DNA of 64,000 nucleotides, taken from positions 6,637,904-6,701,903 of the forward strand of contig JASFXZ010000018.1 in assembly GCA_032209605.1 (NCBI GenBank). Direction: 5' to 3'. Below are positions 24,904 to 37,345 of this stretch, one piece after another. Positions within the stretch are counted from its first letter, which is position 1; each line of letters starts with the position of its first letter. This stretch comes from Mactromeris polynyma (taxonomy: Eukaryota; Mollusca; Bivalvia; Venerida; Mactridae). The notes beneath the pieces are model-generated. The model did no database searches. It saw only the letters and a list, made by a program, of their open reading frames with translations, and was not told the origin of the DNA. The position numbers were made by a program, and so were the translations under genes.

Positions 24904-27900
24904 CTGTAATAATATGTCAATTTTTATATATTACAAAAAAGAACTTGGTATACATTAAAGATCTATAATAGTTTAAAATCACTGGTAAACTTACTTATTA
25001 ACATCTGATATGAAAATAGCATAAAATTAGGCCATCCTTAAACAAATGTTTGGCATATCCCTACCAAGCATAATTTAGGTGGGTAGGTAATTGATTTTTT
25101 ATTTATTACTTGTTATGATCATACTAGTGTTAATTATTTATATGCTGCCCCAAAAATATTCCTATTTGAAAATGTCCTATACACTAGAGCACTGTTCAAC
25201 AAGCAGCCAACTACCAAGCTACATTATGCTATTTTAGTAAATTTTTAGACTGAACCCATTCTCCTGTATTTTCCGACCAGAATATTGACATTTGTGTGTA
25301 TCGAATATCGATAGGCAAACAAATAGTTGATTTAATATCGATATTGATTGTATCAATGACTAATAGTAATTATATGGTATAATTTTTTCAGAATAGGTAA
25401 CTTTTTGCTAATTTTCATTTACAATTCAAATTCGCAAAAAAACAAACTACTAAAATATTTCTGTTTTTACCCAAGTTAAAAAGGGGCTCTGTCCGACAAA
25501 GAAGAACCAATCGATTGTTACTTTTAAAGGCACGGTGTACATATTTGTAGCATTTAAATATGTCAATTAATTCAGTGCCGATAAAAACAAATCACTATAT
25601 GACCACTGCTATGGGATTTACAACCTCTTCTGTAAGTGACGTCATTTCAAGAAACACACCATTTAATGTCACTATTTCCTAGCAGGGAACAATATTAACT
25701 CCATATTGTCACTTCATTTTCATATTGCCTTATGGGGCATATATCGTTACTGTCAGTACATGGTGTCGTCACATGTGAAGTTTTCTGGAAATGATGTCAC
25801 TCAAAAAAAAGATCGGAAATCCTAAAGTGGCGCTCATATATGCTAGATTTTGATCTTAAACTAATCTTAGGTTAATAAAAATAAATAAGCAGTGCTAACA
25901 AAAATAGAGATTAAATATAATTGAAGTTTTGGGCACATTAAGAATAACAAGGGTGCGAAAAAAGTAATGTTTCCGTATGCTACTTTGAAAACTAGAAAAA
26001 AATTCACTAAAACTTAAGTGAATTTTTTCTGTAATCGCTTACATAATATACCATGAAATCTGTTACATGGTGAATCTAACGATGTTAATAAATAACTTGA
26101 GTTACAATCTAAAAATAATATTCAAAGGCAATGATTTACACTGTAGTGAAAGAGACTTCCGTGCTTACTTGTCAAACTGGATTACAATAAGTCGACTGAT
26201 AAATCTGTATCAAAATAAGAAGTCTCTGGAATAATCAATTTTTTAAGGAGTGAAATTCTGACTAAAATGTAGATATTTCAGAAGCAATTGTGCAACAACA
26301 CATCACCAGAGACAACATTACATGGTTTAATAATTCAATTTTTTGAAAATATCAATTTGCAATTTCTCCGTACGTTGCATAACAGAAATAACTTCCAGAA
26401 ACTTTGAACATAACACAACGAGACAGATGCTCATTTTAGGATAAAATGAAAATTAATATCAGCTGAAAATATATTGTTCCGACTTTCAGATCTAAGTATA
26501 GACTGTCATTAAACAAAACTAGATAAAGCAGTCATCAATAAAACATAAAAGCTCAACATTTAACGCAATGGCTGACTTCTGTAGGATGTTTTATGTATAC
26601 AATTCCAACCAATGGGACCAGATTATATTTTATGTCATGTCAAATAACTTCACAAACTGTTATAATACCCAAGTAGTATTTTCATTGATTCTCAAGTCAA
26701 GGGAAATAACCCATTTTATGAAGGAACATTAAAGCAGCCTTACAGTGATGTCTGCAGCTTAAATCTGCTAACCTGGCAAAAAAGGTTAATTTTTACCAAC
26801 ACAATTTTTGCAACATAAATCAAAAATAACAGAATCCTGTTCATAATGAATTTATTAAACTCCAAAAAAAACGAGAAAAACAATCCTTTTTCGGGACACT
26901 TATTTAATTAAATAAATTCAGTATTCATGGAACATACCTGCATTGTGCTATGTTCTCTTTATAAAGAAATGTGTGGAGTTATTCCACCCAGATTCTCAAT
27001 AAAAATCTGTGACTACACAGGGAATATATGTTATAAACAGAAAAAGCTTAATGAAGGGATGGGAGTTGTACAAAGTTATATAAACTGCCAATTTACAGAA
27101 TCCAGTCTGTAATGTCGTGTTCCCAGCAACCACACACTTTGGCACAATATGAAGCTATAATGCACAAAGGTATGATGCTTCACATGACACTATGATGTGA
27201 CTTGACATTTCTCATGATACATGACACCACATTGCAAAATTGTTGGCCTGATGACACACAATATTAGATTGCCTGTTATTGAAAGTCACATCGTACTATC
27301 GTGGATCATTAGTTGCTATCGCATATCACGTAATAGCATCGCATCATATCATACCATCACATAGCCCAAATGATAACATTATTACACAATGCATCAAACA
27401 GCATTCCGTACCAACTCATAAAACATAACAAATGATTCAAGACAGCCAATACTTTTTTATCGTCCCTCATACCTCAGGATAGATGTCGTTATCATACCGA
27501 GGCATAGAACATAAAGTATGAGTAAAACAACAGCAGTATTCCCCGCGATACAGAGCAGACGGATAAACCATTAAAATACAATTATACATATTTCCCAAAA
27601 CAAGACAGAAAACACTATAAGCACATGAAATGCTAACAAAATTGGCCATGAAGTTTTTTTTTCAATATGTTATCAGGTTGTATGTCTCTGATATCCATTA
27701 TCGTAATGACTTATACGATTCCCATTTGTATTTACAGCAGTCATAATGCAAGGAAAGAATCACCCATGTTTCACAAACTGTTTTTTGTATCGGAACGTAA
27801 AACACGCATTAAAGCCCCTAACAAACAAGATGTATTTCTCATCATGTTGTAGATCACTATATATTAGTAACTGCTTAAATTTCACCAAATCTTGAAAATT

Positions 27901-30900
27901 ATTTCAATGCCAATGAAGAACTCACACATAGTGACATACTAAGTTCAAAGTAGCATCAAATCACACTTGCTCTGTCCAAAACCAAGCACTTTTTATTCTG
28001 GTTTGAATTAAAAAAGTTGCGAAATAATAAAAACATATAAAATTGGCTAATTTTCCAAATAATTTCAAAATTCACTAATTGTGCTTTATACTATACCATA
28101 ATGTTTTACACATTAATACTATACAATATTTGTTAACCACAAACTCAATCTGAGTGTGATGAAGTTTCTACTATATTCTACATATAAAAGGGCCATAACT
28201 CCATCCAGCTATATGTATAACAATGTTTCAAGATGCATAACTCACACTACATGCATTTCTGCAATAACTTATATTAACTAGCTGCGTCCATAGGACACCA
28301 ATGCCCCCACTGTGGGCCTTTTTCAGTAGAATGCAAATATTTGTTAGTAAAGGCTAAATAATTTTAAGCAATATGAATGGAATCCATCCATCTTTTCTTA
28401 GGTTATTAATTGAAAACTAATTATTTAAGTACAAAAGGGCCATAACTCCTCCAAATTGGCGGACTGAAACTTAAACCAAACCTGGCCTAAATTGTATTAA
28501 CCTTTGCTAATGTGCAGAATATGAACTGAATCCAACTATTCAAGAGTTATTTATCGGAAACCAATTTTTTATGTAGAGCAAGGCCATAACTCTTCCAAAT
28601 ATTGGTGCAGTGGATATCAAACTTTGACCTGTATTTTATTACCCTATAGGTATGTGCCCAATCTGAATTGAATCCACCCCTTTTTTTGAGAGTTATTGAT
28701 CGGATACTAATTTATTACTTAAATGGATAGACATGGTAACACTTTTTGCCCCTTCACCATTCTTCAAATGGCAGGGGGCATAAAATAGCCTAAAAGATTA
28801 TATATGGTAGCACGGACATATAAATGAGGAAAGTATGCACGATATTATGATAGCAAGAAATGAATATTCATATAACTATCTCAAAGGACATTACATAGAT
28901 TACACAACAGCCAAAACAATGCCATTAAGACCGCACTCAAATCTAGGCATTGAGGCAGAAGTTTTATGAACAACGATACCATAATTCTTGAAGTAGAACA
29001 GCAAATATAACCCTAAAGGGAAAATATATTGTAATTAAGATCATCTCTCTTAGTCTCTAGTGTACCAGTAAATTGTGAAGGCGACATGAACAAGAGCAAA
29101 CTGAACTAAACATTATTTACACTGTCTGGTACATAAATCTAGATACAGAATTCTGAGGTCTAGTAAATTGTGCTTAAAAAATAGAAAACTTGATTCATGT
29201 GGTTAAACAGCTATAAAAGTGCCTATACAGAGAAGAAGCAACGCCATGAAATTCAAAATTGAACAAGAGATGTTTGTAAAACATTATGCCCCCTGTGACC
29301 TTGACCTTTGACCCCGTGACCCCAAAATCAATAGGGTTCCTCTGCCACCCAAGATGAATGTGTGGACCAAGTTTGAGGATGATAGGTCAAGGGGTTCTCG
29401 AGTTATTGATCAGAAATGAAAAGGTTACGTTCTGTAACAAAATCAAAACCATAAATAAGGTTGAAATAATTCAGTTAATGCTATCTTCTGTTAATTATTT
29501 ACTTCTGTCTGAAAATATCCACTATGTGGATTAGACACAGAATAGGAGAAATATAAATACTATTCCTAGTGGGATAAGTACCGAATCTCAGGCGAACATA
29601 GGCCCAGAAAATAATGAGACAACATAGATCTCTACACAGTATTTTCAGCTAATTAATATACAATATATATTCTAAGAACCTTTTACTGGCTTCCTGTACG
29701 GAATAAAATATGCAGCACAAGGGTTACTGTTTTGGCCAGAAGGAGGCTCTGCCAAGTGACCATGTAGTCAGTTACCCATGTGCCAAATATTTCCATCTGC
29801 GCATGAAGCCAGTGATAGATTCTTTTTCATACATAACTTTTTAAGATATTAAGGACAATATTAAATGAAGCGATTAACTTTTTAAGAACTTTTTCTTATA
29901 GTCACATATTATTTTACAAATTCATTCAAGTTATTATTTGATGTTACTAGACATCATTATATAATGTCACCAGCAGAAGACACATCCTACAAGTGGGGTG
30001 TAAGAGAAATTTTCCAGCACTGTGCTAATGCAGGAAAATCGTCTGGTAGACTGGTACACAAGAATTCATTATCTCTCAGCCATAGTAGATCAGTATATAT
30101 AATGAAAACATGTTCATTACATTGAATATATACGCTAATTTGCTGTTTTGGGACCCAGAAACAAGATGTTAGACCAATTGCCTATCTATGTTGCATTCTT
30201 AAACTTTACTTATTTGCATACTTTCCCGCTTTAGTATGCATGATCGACAAGCCGAGAGATAAACAATCTAACTTATAACAAACCCCACTCGCCGAATCTC
30301 CGGCGGTTGGATAACATTATCTATTAAGTCTCTTAAGAGATTTGAAGAACATTGAAAAAATATCTTATAGACAGGCTCATTGAGAGAAAGTCTGTATGTA
30401 TGGCAAGACTTTGATTAGAAAGAATAGTTGCCAAAGAGAGTCTTCACTAGTAAACATATCTATAGTGGTAGAAAGATGTCCGACCGATAAAGATGAGTAA
30501 CTGGAACAGGAAGGCAAGTCCTAATCTCCTACACAGTGGTCTCCCTTTACAAAGTATAAATATAGCAAAGCCAGTTGATTTTTAAAATTTGTCTTTAGTC
30601 CTACTTATTTAGTTGATTAAAAAGAGCTTCTTGAAACAAACTCATAACAGTTTAAATTTCAAAGACTTCTCAATTAGAAGCAAACTCATAACAGTTTAAA
30701 TTTCAAGGACTTCTCAATTTGAACTGAAGTTATGCCTAATTGTATACACGGTTTTCTACCAATTCTGGTCCAGATTTCTCCTGTTTTTATGCCAAATTGA
30801 CGGACCATATTATTTCAGGGGTGACACTTGTTCTTGAAAGTCAACAAAAGTAGGCTAGGGTATGGGGGTTCTCCCTTTAGCTATGATCATTCATAAAGAA

Positions 30901-33900
30901 AAGTAGCCAGGTGGTGATACTCGAAGTTACTAGGTAACCCGGTACCCCGCTCTTATTGACACCCCTGTTAGATTACAATTGCATTCCAAGTTTTTATTCA
31001 CTATTACATCATGCCATTATGTGAAGTAAAAGGCACAAGACTCATTCTATACAAGGGGGAATGGTTTTCCAGCACCAGCAAACACACTGGAAATCCTGGT
31101 CTGGTATGCAAGAGAATGCTTTCCCTCCACCACTCATTCATATTGGGAAGTTATCAGTTGCTTACAGAAGTACATGTTAAATCTGGTCAATATCACGATA
31201 AGGTAAATGACTGCCACATTATGCTGATATAGTTTTGAGAAACAGCATTAATCTATTGAAATCAATCCAGTTATCAGTCATATATGACAAACTGTGGAAC
31301 AATATCCCTGTAAGTAACCTACCTTTGCGTTTCTCATTCAGCAGCATTGTGGGGTTCTTGTAGCTGATTTCCGGCAGAGATGACATCTCGGAACCCTCAG
31401 TAGCCTCAGCAAACTTCTCCCCACCTAATGACATCGCAGCTTTCTTGAACGCATCATTACCTTTAGATACAGCATGTTGCAACGAATCCTCTGTAAGTAA
31501 AAAATATTAATTGACTGTGAATAAATTAACATATCGTTATAATTCAATTTAATGCTCGTGCTCTAATAAATGCCCATCCCCTATTTTTAGGAAAATATTC
31601 CCATTTTTCAGACAAAATTTGAAAAGTAAATCGCCTCTTATAAGCGCCCATCCCGTAAAGCTAACAAAATAATCCTATCTTTGACACAGTTTCCTAATTT
31701 TCCTTTTAATGTTCGATCGCACTTTACTTTTTTGTATCTTAAACAAACACAGTATTTCAATGGCCCCTCCTTTCACGACTACAGTTATCAAATTTATCTT
31801 TCCCTTTATATACAATTTTAGATCCATCGAATGTCAGTCAGAGGTGTAATCCCTTCTTTGTTTTCATTGCAATTCAAGCACGAAGTTAACAGAGGTGCGT
31901 TTTTTAGAGGTAGGGGAAATAAGCAAGAAAAGCTAGCCAATGTAGAAAAGGTAGCCGTCTAAAAAACGCTTGAACGATTCGCTAGCTAAAAAATGGCGCG
32001 CGCCAGACCACACGACACTGTTCCGCATGGACGCCATTTTGTTTAGCAAAGCTAGCACTGTCAAAACACGCTAGCTATCTAAAGATAGGTGCTACTTTCC
32101 CTACGTTTAAGAAACGGCAGCGCTACTTTCCCTACCTAGCGCTAGGTAGAATTCTGCTTTTCCTACCTCTAAAAAACGCACCTCAGTACATTGTTGCTTG
32201 TATCACAAAATTGGAGGGAAAAACCCATATTTATACCAATCTAGAATATATCTATTGGTCGGTTATATTTCCCATCCACCCTCTCATTTTTCATTGGTGA
32301 CCCATTATTTTTTATTCTCTGCATAAATAACACTGTGCCTTGCAAGCTATACATCAGAGACAAAGATATTATTTTCAGGTTATAAAATTCGAATAAATCC
32401 TCTCCACATACTATTTCATGACATAAAAGGGAGATAATCAGAAATTAGCAATTGGTATAATATCATAGTGTTAAGGACAAGAGATGATATTGGTGTATTA
32501 TTACCAGCAGACATTGGGATAAAGTCTTCTGGTTCAGTTTCTTCCTTTACAGTACTTTCATCTTTCATAGTTACATCTTCATCTGGCACCTCTTTCATTT
32601 CGGACTTGGCCATCTCTTCACTGGTGGTTTCTAGAGGAAAAAATGTATTAAATGTTAAAGAAAACTGATCTTTAACAATTAATAATATGCTGACTCTGGT
32701 TATGATAAATAGTATTCCTCATTGAGATTCGTTTGAGATCTTGTGATATAAAAGACTACAACTGAATATAACTGTAACTCACCACGCAGAACTCACACTA
32801 TACTCTGCTGGGTCTAACTGGGGAAGATTTGAGTGTTTGAAGTGGTTTGCAATGTTTACTGAAAGTCATCAGAGTACTCTTTCAAGTCTTTGTAAACCCC
32901 TTCTTTGAGATTTGAGCACTGTGTCTAGAGCTGTCATTGATTCAGCATAATGCATATCGATGTTATCGATATAATGGACAGTACACCTATCATGTATCGT
33001 TTACTTAAATGCCATTTACATGCTTGCAGTTCATGATTTCATATATTTTCATTTTTAGTAATGTCTTTTACATGCTTATGTATTACTTTGACAATCTTGT
33101 TTCCTCACTATTATGAAGTATGTGTGTTTTTTTGCAAAATAAATGAAAAAATATTAATAGTCTTCACTTCATGTCCAACTTTTTATTTCTCTTTGAACAC
33201 ATTTTACAGCTACGGCAAAGATTTAAACATAAGACTTTTGACAGCGCACCAGGTTTTGATTTTGGTTTTAGGTGAATTTTCATAGTTTTCAGACGTGTAT
33301 TTATTATTCATAAAAATTGATTTTTTAAAATAGTTATTGATTATCGATCTCTGGAAAAATGTCAATGATACATGAGTATCATTTCTGTCAATGGCAGCTC
33401 TGACTAGATCACACTATCATGAAAAATGTGGCTCTGAAAGAATTCTCAATGTTCAGTAAACATTGCTCTCTACTTCACACTCAAATCTCCACACTTAGAC
33501 TTGAACTCACTCTCAAATCTCCACACTTAGACTTGAACTCACTCTCAAATCTCAGTGTCCGACTGTAAATCCGAAAGTGGTTCTCAAAGAACACTAAACA
33601 TGCAGAAAACATAGTAATCTACTTTACATATTCAAATCTCCACATAAATTAGTAAATTTTGAGTTCTGGATGCTGAGCACAAAGTATCAATATAATCTAA
33701 GGTTATAATCTCATGTGCTGATCTTAATTTGTACTTTGCAGAGAGCAAACTCAAGGCTGAAACCAATAATTGCATGTGCAAAATACTCACAACTTTTCAA
33801 CAAGAACTATTTTATCATAACCCAAGAGTCAGCAGTGAGTTTTCTATCCAATGACAAAATCGTGAATCTAAATATAAACAACATATACAAAATATATTTA

Positions 33901-36654
33901 GCAATAGAAGATTCATTTAAGCTTATACACATGCACACATGGAAGTAGAATATTAAAAGTGCATAACACTTACAATTATATCTAACAATCAAAACTTGTT
34001 CATATCAGACAAAACAATCACTAATGCAAGTTTTAATTAAATCTCAGGACAACATATAATTTACTTTCTGATATTATATAAATAATTTGCAAACAAGTCT
34101 ATTATGAATACTGTACTATTTTACATGTAAATGAACAGTTGTACTTAGTTACAAGAAATTAAATTTATTCAATAAAACTTAAAAAGTATCAATAAAAACT
34201 TAAAGATAGCACATTCAAGCATCAACTGGTGTCTACAAAGATCAAATTCATGTTTTATTTAATACCATACATGTAACAGCAGTCTCAAGAACAGATCGAA
34301 GTTCACTGGTATGTAAACAGTTTACTCCCGACAAAAAAATGTTACAAAGTAATAAAATGAAGGTTTGGGACAAAACTAAAATTATTCCGTTATACTCTGA
34401 AGAGGCAACTACTACAACAATTTTGCTCCCAATGCCAAACCATAATAAAGGCTTGTATTTCAGGTAGTGTGTAATTATATAGATTCAATGTTGTCAATAT
34501 GAACATGCCACAATTGCCAGTTCAAATGGCATTTGGGCAAGTTCTAATTCGCAAAGGTTGCATTTTTGATACCCCAGACCCCAAAGCTGGCCCGTTACTA
34601 TTTTGTTTGGGCCAATTCAACCAAATCTTACTGACAACACTGATGAATCCTTCAAATAAAACAGTAACCTTATCATGCAAGAAGTGCCAAAGAATTGAAG
34701 AAGAAACTTTGTAACAATTTTTTTATCGGAGGTAATTGAATCATACCAAGTGTTTCTTGATTCTCGTAAAGGAGGCTTCTCTGCTCCATGCATAATACCA
34801 GAAAATCCTATAGCATACACCTAGTCTTAGCTACACAGATGTTGGCAATACAAACATGTCGAGAGCTTGGTGCAATTCTGTTGTACTGACAACCAAAGGA
34901 GAGTGTAACAATGTTCAGTCAATTCGATTTATACGAGTTGATGCATAATATCATTACAGTATACAATAACTGTATAAATAGGACAGACCAAACATTGGCA
35001 CAGACCCCTTTGCTGGTGATAACAGTCACTGCAGTACAGCACTGAGCTCTCAAAATGTACTACTGTGTAAGTAAGACAGTGCTACACTGTAAATTACATG
35101 GCTAAGTTGAAATACAGTATGCTACAATTCCATCACACAAACTGGATCAATCTGGAACAATGTTTTCTTATCATTATATCTTCTTGAAATTATTTACAAA
35201 ACTAAATAAATTTGGAAATCACATATATAATGCAGATAAGTACAAATTTGGGTGAGCTTAGAAATATGCTAGAAGCATGTATGATTTAACAATAAGATTT
35301 CAATGAAAGTAATTTCATCTAGAGTATGACTATGAAACTCAGATAATCTTTGAATTTGGATGTCTCAAGCTCCGTCAGCCTTTGAAAGCTATTGTCTTTT
35401 TGCTCAACAGCAAGAAAGTACCTATTTTAATCAAAATCATAAGTTGAATGTCCCAGAAAACATCATAACCTTTATTCCATAATTCTGTAAGTATGATGAA
35501 ACTATATGCATACTATAAATCAAATTCCATGCACATTACAGTAAAGAGAGATAATTATATCATATGGACTGAAGTTGATGCCGTGTTTGTCTTCAGGCAC
35601 TCACCACACAACAATTATTTACAAGACGAGCGCAAACATAGCAGCATTCCACCTGCTGCTCAATTTTGACAGCTGCGATGGTTTGGATACATCTTCTATT
35701 GAGCTGGAAATCTGAATTGGTCAATAAAACTAAACAATCAATTGTAAAGCCTACTAGTTGTTGATGTCTATAAATTAAATACTTGTATATTTATAAGTTG
35801 TAATGATCATTTAAAACAACTTAGAAAAATAACTTGTAAAATGGGCAGATCCTGTTTTTCCATCAACAACTATCAGGTAAGACTTCAAGTTACTGTCCAA
35901 AGTTCTAGTTTGTCTTAAGATTTTTTATGACCTAACAATTTATTATTTAAGCATTTCTAGTCACTGTTTTTTCTTAGTTGCACCACATCAATTTATCAGG
36001 CATACAGCTTATAAATAATTTATAAGCTGTATGCCTGATTTCGCCTTCCATTAATTACAATACATAAGACAAACTATTAATCTGAAATATAACATCTATG
36101 TATATGTTACAAGTTAAATTATCCATTGTCATTACTATTACTAAACATTAGTTTACATAAAGAAGCTATGAACAATAGTCTACGGTGACAAAAATCGTAG
36201 CTGTCTAGAGCTGAATCTGCCAATTAAAATTGCTATGTGTACAGTAAACAGGCACCATGCCAGGAAGGAACATACAGCAAGTAATGCAAATTAGTGACAA
36301 TCAAGTTGCCATTGAACAAGAAAGGGCTACTTTCAGTTTCACTATCCGCAAAGGGCAACATTCCGCTGGAGACAGTTTGCCATAAGAATGAAATAAATCG
36401 TTTTCATTCCACAAAAAAAAAACATAGAAATAATATTGTTAAACCTTTGATTCATAAATGGAACATTAACAAAGATTTTTTAGCAGTTACGAAAATTTTA
36501 TTCAGCATCATGAGCATGGCAGAGTGTTTTTCATTATTTCATAATGTGTGAGTGAATTAACGTCGCACGATATTCTACCTGTTATCATTTCAGATTTGAC
36601 GACTTCACTACTTTTGGTATTTGCACCGCCTCTCTTTTTTCTTGTGTTAACCAT
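24730..36654 (-). CDS. Double-stranded-RNA-binding protein (ADAR/ILF3-like dsRBM), first four coding exons; 3' end not found
   Basis: Four minus-strand exons fit together in phase: 36654-36579, 32630-32505, 31490-31323 and 24903-24730 (544 nt, 181 codons plus one base). Every junction is GT-AG and phase 1. Residues 1-25 are basic (MVNTRKKRGG...). Residues 26-111 are rich in E, D, K and M (EVPDEDVTMKDESTVKEETE). Residues ~112-176 form one double-stranded-RNA-binding motif: KNPTMLLNEKRKG for helix 1, YSLEIEGTKFEGVG for the strands, and RSKKLAKQEVAKYALIKMF, whose KKLAK is the basic RNA-contact patch. The KNPxMxLNEKRxGLxY pattern is closest to ILF3/STRBP and ADARB motifs as I remember them. No DZF domain precedes it and no deaminase exons were found, so the family is open. 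Retaining the last intron would stop after PGKSDLSP, giving a protein of about 189 residues. Confidence 0.8.
28265..28790. repeat. 'tccataggaca' dispersed repeat copy
   Basis: Starts actagctgcgtccataggac, then 'caatgcccccactgtgggcc', followed by segments each with ggccataactc(c/t)tcca, and ends 'ggcagggggcataaaat'. Other copies or pieces are near 4150, 14505, 20960 and 22335 in the same orientation and near 56280-56500 in the opposite one. Confidence 0.6.
29270..29440. repeat. Dispersed repeat carrying nuclear-receptor-type half-sites
   Basis: 'acattatgccccctgtgacc' followed by ttgacctttgacc, ending 'ggttctcgagttattgatca'. The complement of 29296-29313 is GGTCAAAGGTCAAGGTCA, a DR1 (hormone-receptor) arrangement plus a third half-site. 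The repeat type is common in molluscs as I recall. Confidence 0.6.
30637..30724. repeat. Tandem duplication, 2 x 44 bp
   Basis: Two copies beginning caaactcataacagtttaaa, spaced 44 bases, differing at a few positions. Confidence 0.9.
31323..31490 (-). CDS. dsRNA-binding protein exon 3, dsRBM helix 1
   Basis: One hundred and sixty-eight nt between 'ttacttacag' and 'aaag|gtaggt', phase 1 at both ends. After a serine/glutamate-rich part it ends in SYKNPTMLLNEKRK, the first helix of the RNA-binding motif. The glycine that follows is split across the intron. Confidence 0.85.
31491..32504 (-). other. Intron 2 of the dsRNA-binding-protein gene
   Basis: A 1.0-kb intron, of which 293 bases (31892-32184) are a foldback MITE. 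Nothing else identified. Confidence 0.6.
31892..32184. mobile_element. Foldback MITE with nested palindromes
   Basis: Inverted ends GAGGTGCGTTTTTTAGAGG (31892 onward) and its complement at 32166-32184, extending to about 26 bp with one mismatch. A second, inner inverted pair (gctagctaaaaaatggcg near 31980; cgccatttt...aaagctagc near 32032-32058) makes a hairpin within the hairpin. The 293-bp element lies in intron 2 of the dsRNA-binding-protein gene and has no coding frame. Confidence 0.75.
32505..32630 (-). CDS. dsRNA-binding protein exon 2, acidic linker
   Basis: One hundred and twenty-six nt between 'tttcctctag' and 'gctg|gtaata', phase 1 at both ends. It encodes MAKSEMKEVPDEDV... to EDFIPMSA, an acidic disordered stretch. 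The exon is symmetric, so it could be skipped. Confidence 0.75.
33481..33555. repeat. Tandem repeat, 2.3 x 32 bp
   Basis: Units begin tcaaatctccacacttagac at 33481 and 33513; a partial third starts at 33545. Confidence 0.9.
35995..36039. repeat. Perfect 21-bp inverted repeat with a 3-base loop
   Basis: Left arm starts atcaggcatacagcttataa (35995-36015), the loop is taa, and the right arm (36019-36039) is the exact complement. It could be extruded as a cruciform or folded as an RNA hairpin. It is in intron 1 of the dsRNA-binding-protein gene. Confidence 0.9.
36579..36654 (-). CDS. dsRNA-binding protein exon 1 (start codon)
   Basis: On the minus strand 'gcaagtATGG' opens MVNTRKKRGGANTKSSEV..., ending MIT and a phase-1 'acag|gtagaa' donor. 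It joins in frame to ETTSEEMAK in exon 2. The basic start resembles a nuclear-localisation segment. There is no homology to prove it; the phase match and the SEV/VKSEM and AKSEM similarity across the junction support it. Confidence 0.65.
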
Positions 36655-36949
36655 ACTTGCGTGCAACAACAACAGAGCGATTTATTTTGAAAGGTTTTGT
36701 TCCGGCGAAGTCAACAATTTCGATAGTCTCGTTCAAATAACGAAGAAGGCGAGATTAGAAATTGTAAAATGCCGTGCTCCTCGGAACGGAATGAAACAGG
36801 GTTATCGTTCGTTATAATATAACGAGTGGATGCCAGGAAACCTTAGTGTGTGCGGGGATCATTTCAGAACGACACGTCATCAAGTTTTTTATCGTTATTA
36901 ACTGTAGAATGTACCTGATCAAGTCAAGAAATTACGGGTTGGACTGAAA

Positions 36950-37345
36950 TCCGTTATCCGGGATTGTCCGGGATCGATTTTTAAAAACTGTTAGAATGTA
37001 ACATAATTATGTTAATTGAAAGGCTCTGAACGTTAAACAATTTTAAGTTTGCGAGATAAATATAATTTGAGTTCTTTTTGTTTGTGCATCGTTTTAACAA
37101 TAAAGATTTTAACTGGTTTATATTGATAAAAACTTACGCTTTAGTTTAGTTATGCAGACTGTTTTGTACTTTGCATCAGGGCTAGTTGATCTAGTATCTT
37201 ATAAGAAATCCGTTATCCGAGATCCGTGATCCGGGATCGATTTTTAAAAATTGTTACAGTGGAACATATGTGAACTGAAGGAGTGTGAAGGATAAACAAT
37301 TTTAGTTTGTGAAACAAATATAATTTGGATGCTTTTTTATATTGT
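36950..37345. repeat. Two diverged direct repeats, about 250 bp apart
   Basis: Both copies contain 'ccgttatccg', 'ccgggatcgatttttaaaaa' with one to two changes, 'ttaaacaatttta' or 'ataaacaatttta', and 'aaatataatttg'. Copy 1 lies at about 36950-37080 and copy 2 at about 37207-37345. More 'tcccgga' pieces follow to 37560. Confidence 0.65.

Larger units (their letters stand above)
24904..31322 (-). other. Intron 3 of the dsRNA-binding-protein gene
   Basis: A 6.4-kb intron splitting the dsRBM. It contains a 'tccataggaca' family repeat (28265-28790), a 'gaccttgacctttgacc' repeat (29270-29440) and a 44-bp duplication (30637-30724). No further exon was recognised on either strand. Confidence 0.6.
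32631..36578 (-). other. Intron 1 of the dsRNA-binding-protein gene
   Basis: A 3.9-kb AT-rich intron with a 32-bp tandem duplication (33481-33555) and a near-continuous 45-base palindrome (35995-36039). Several short open frames show no coding pattern. Confidence 0.5.
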
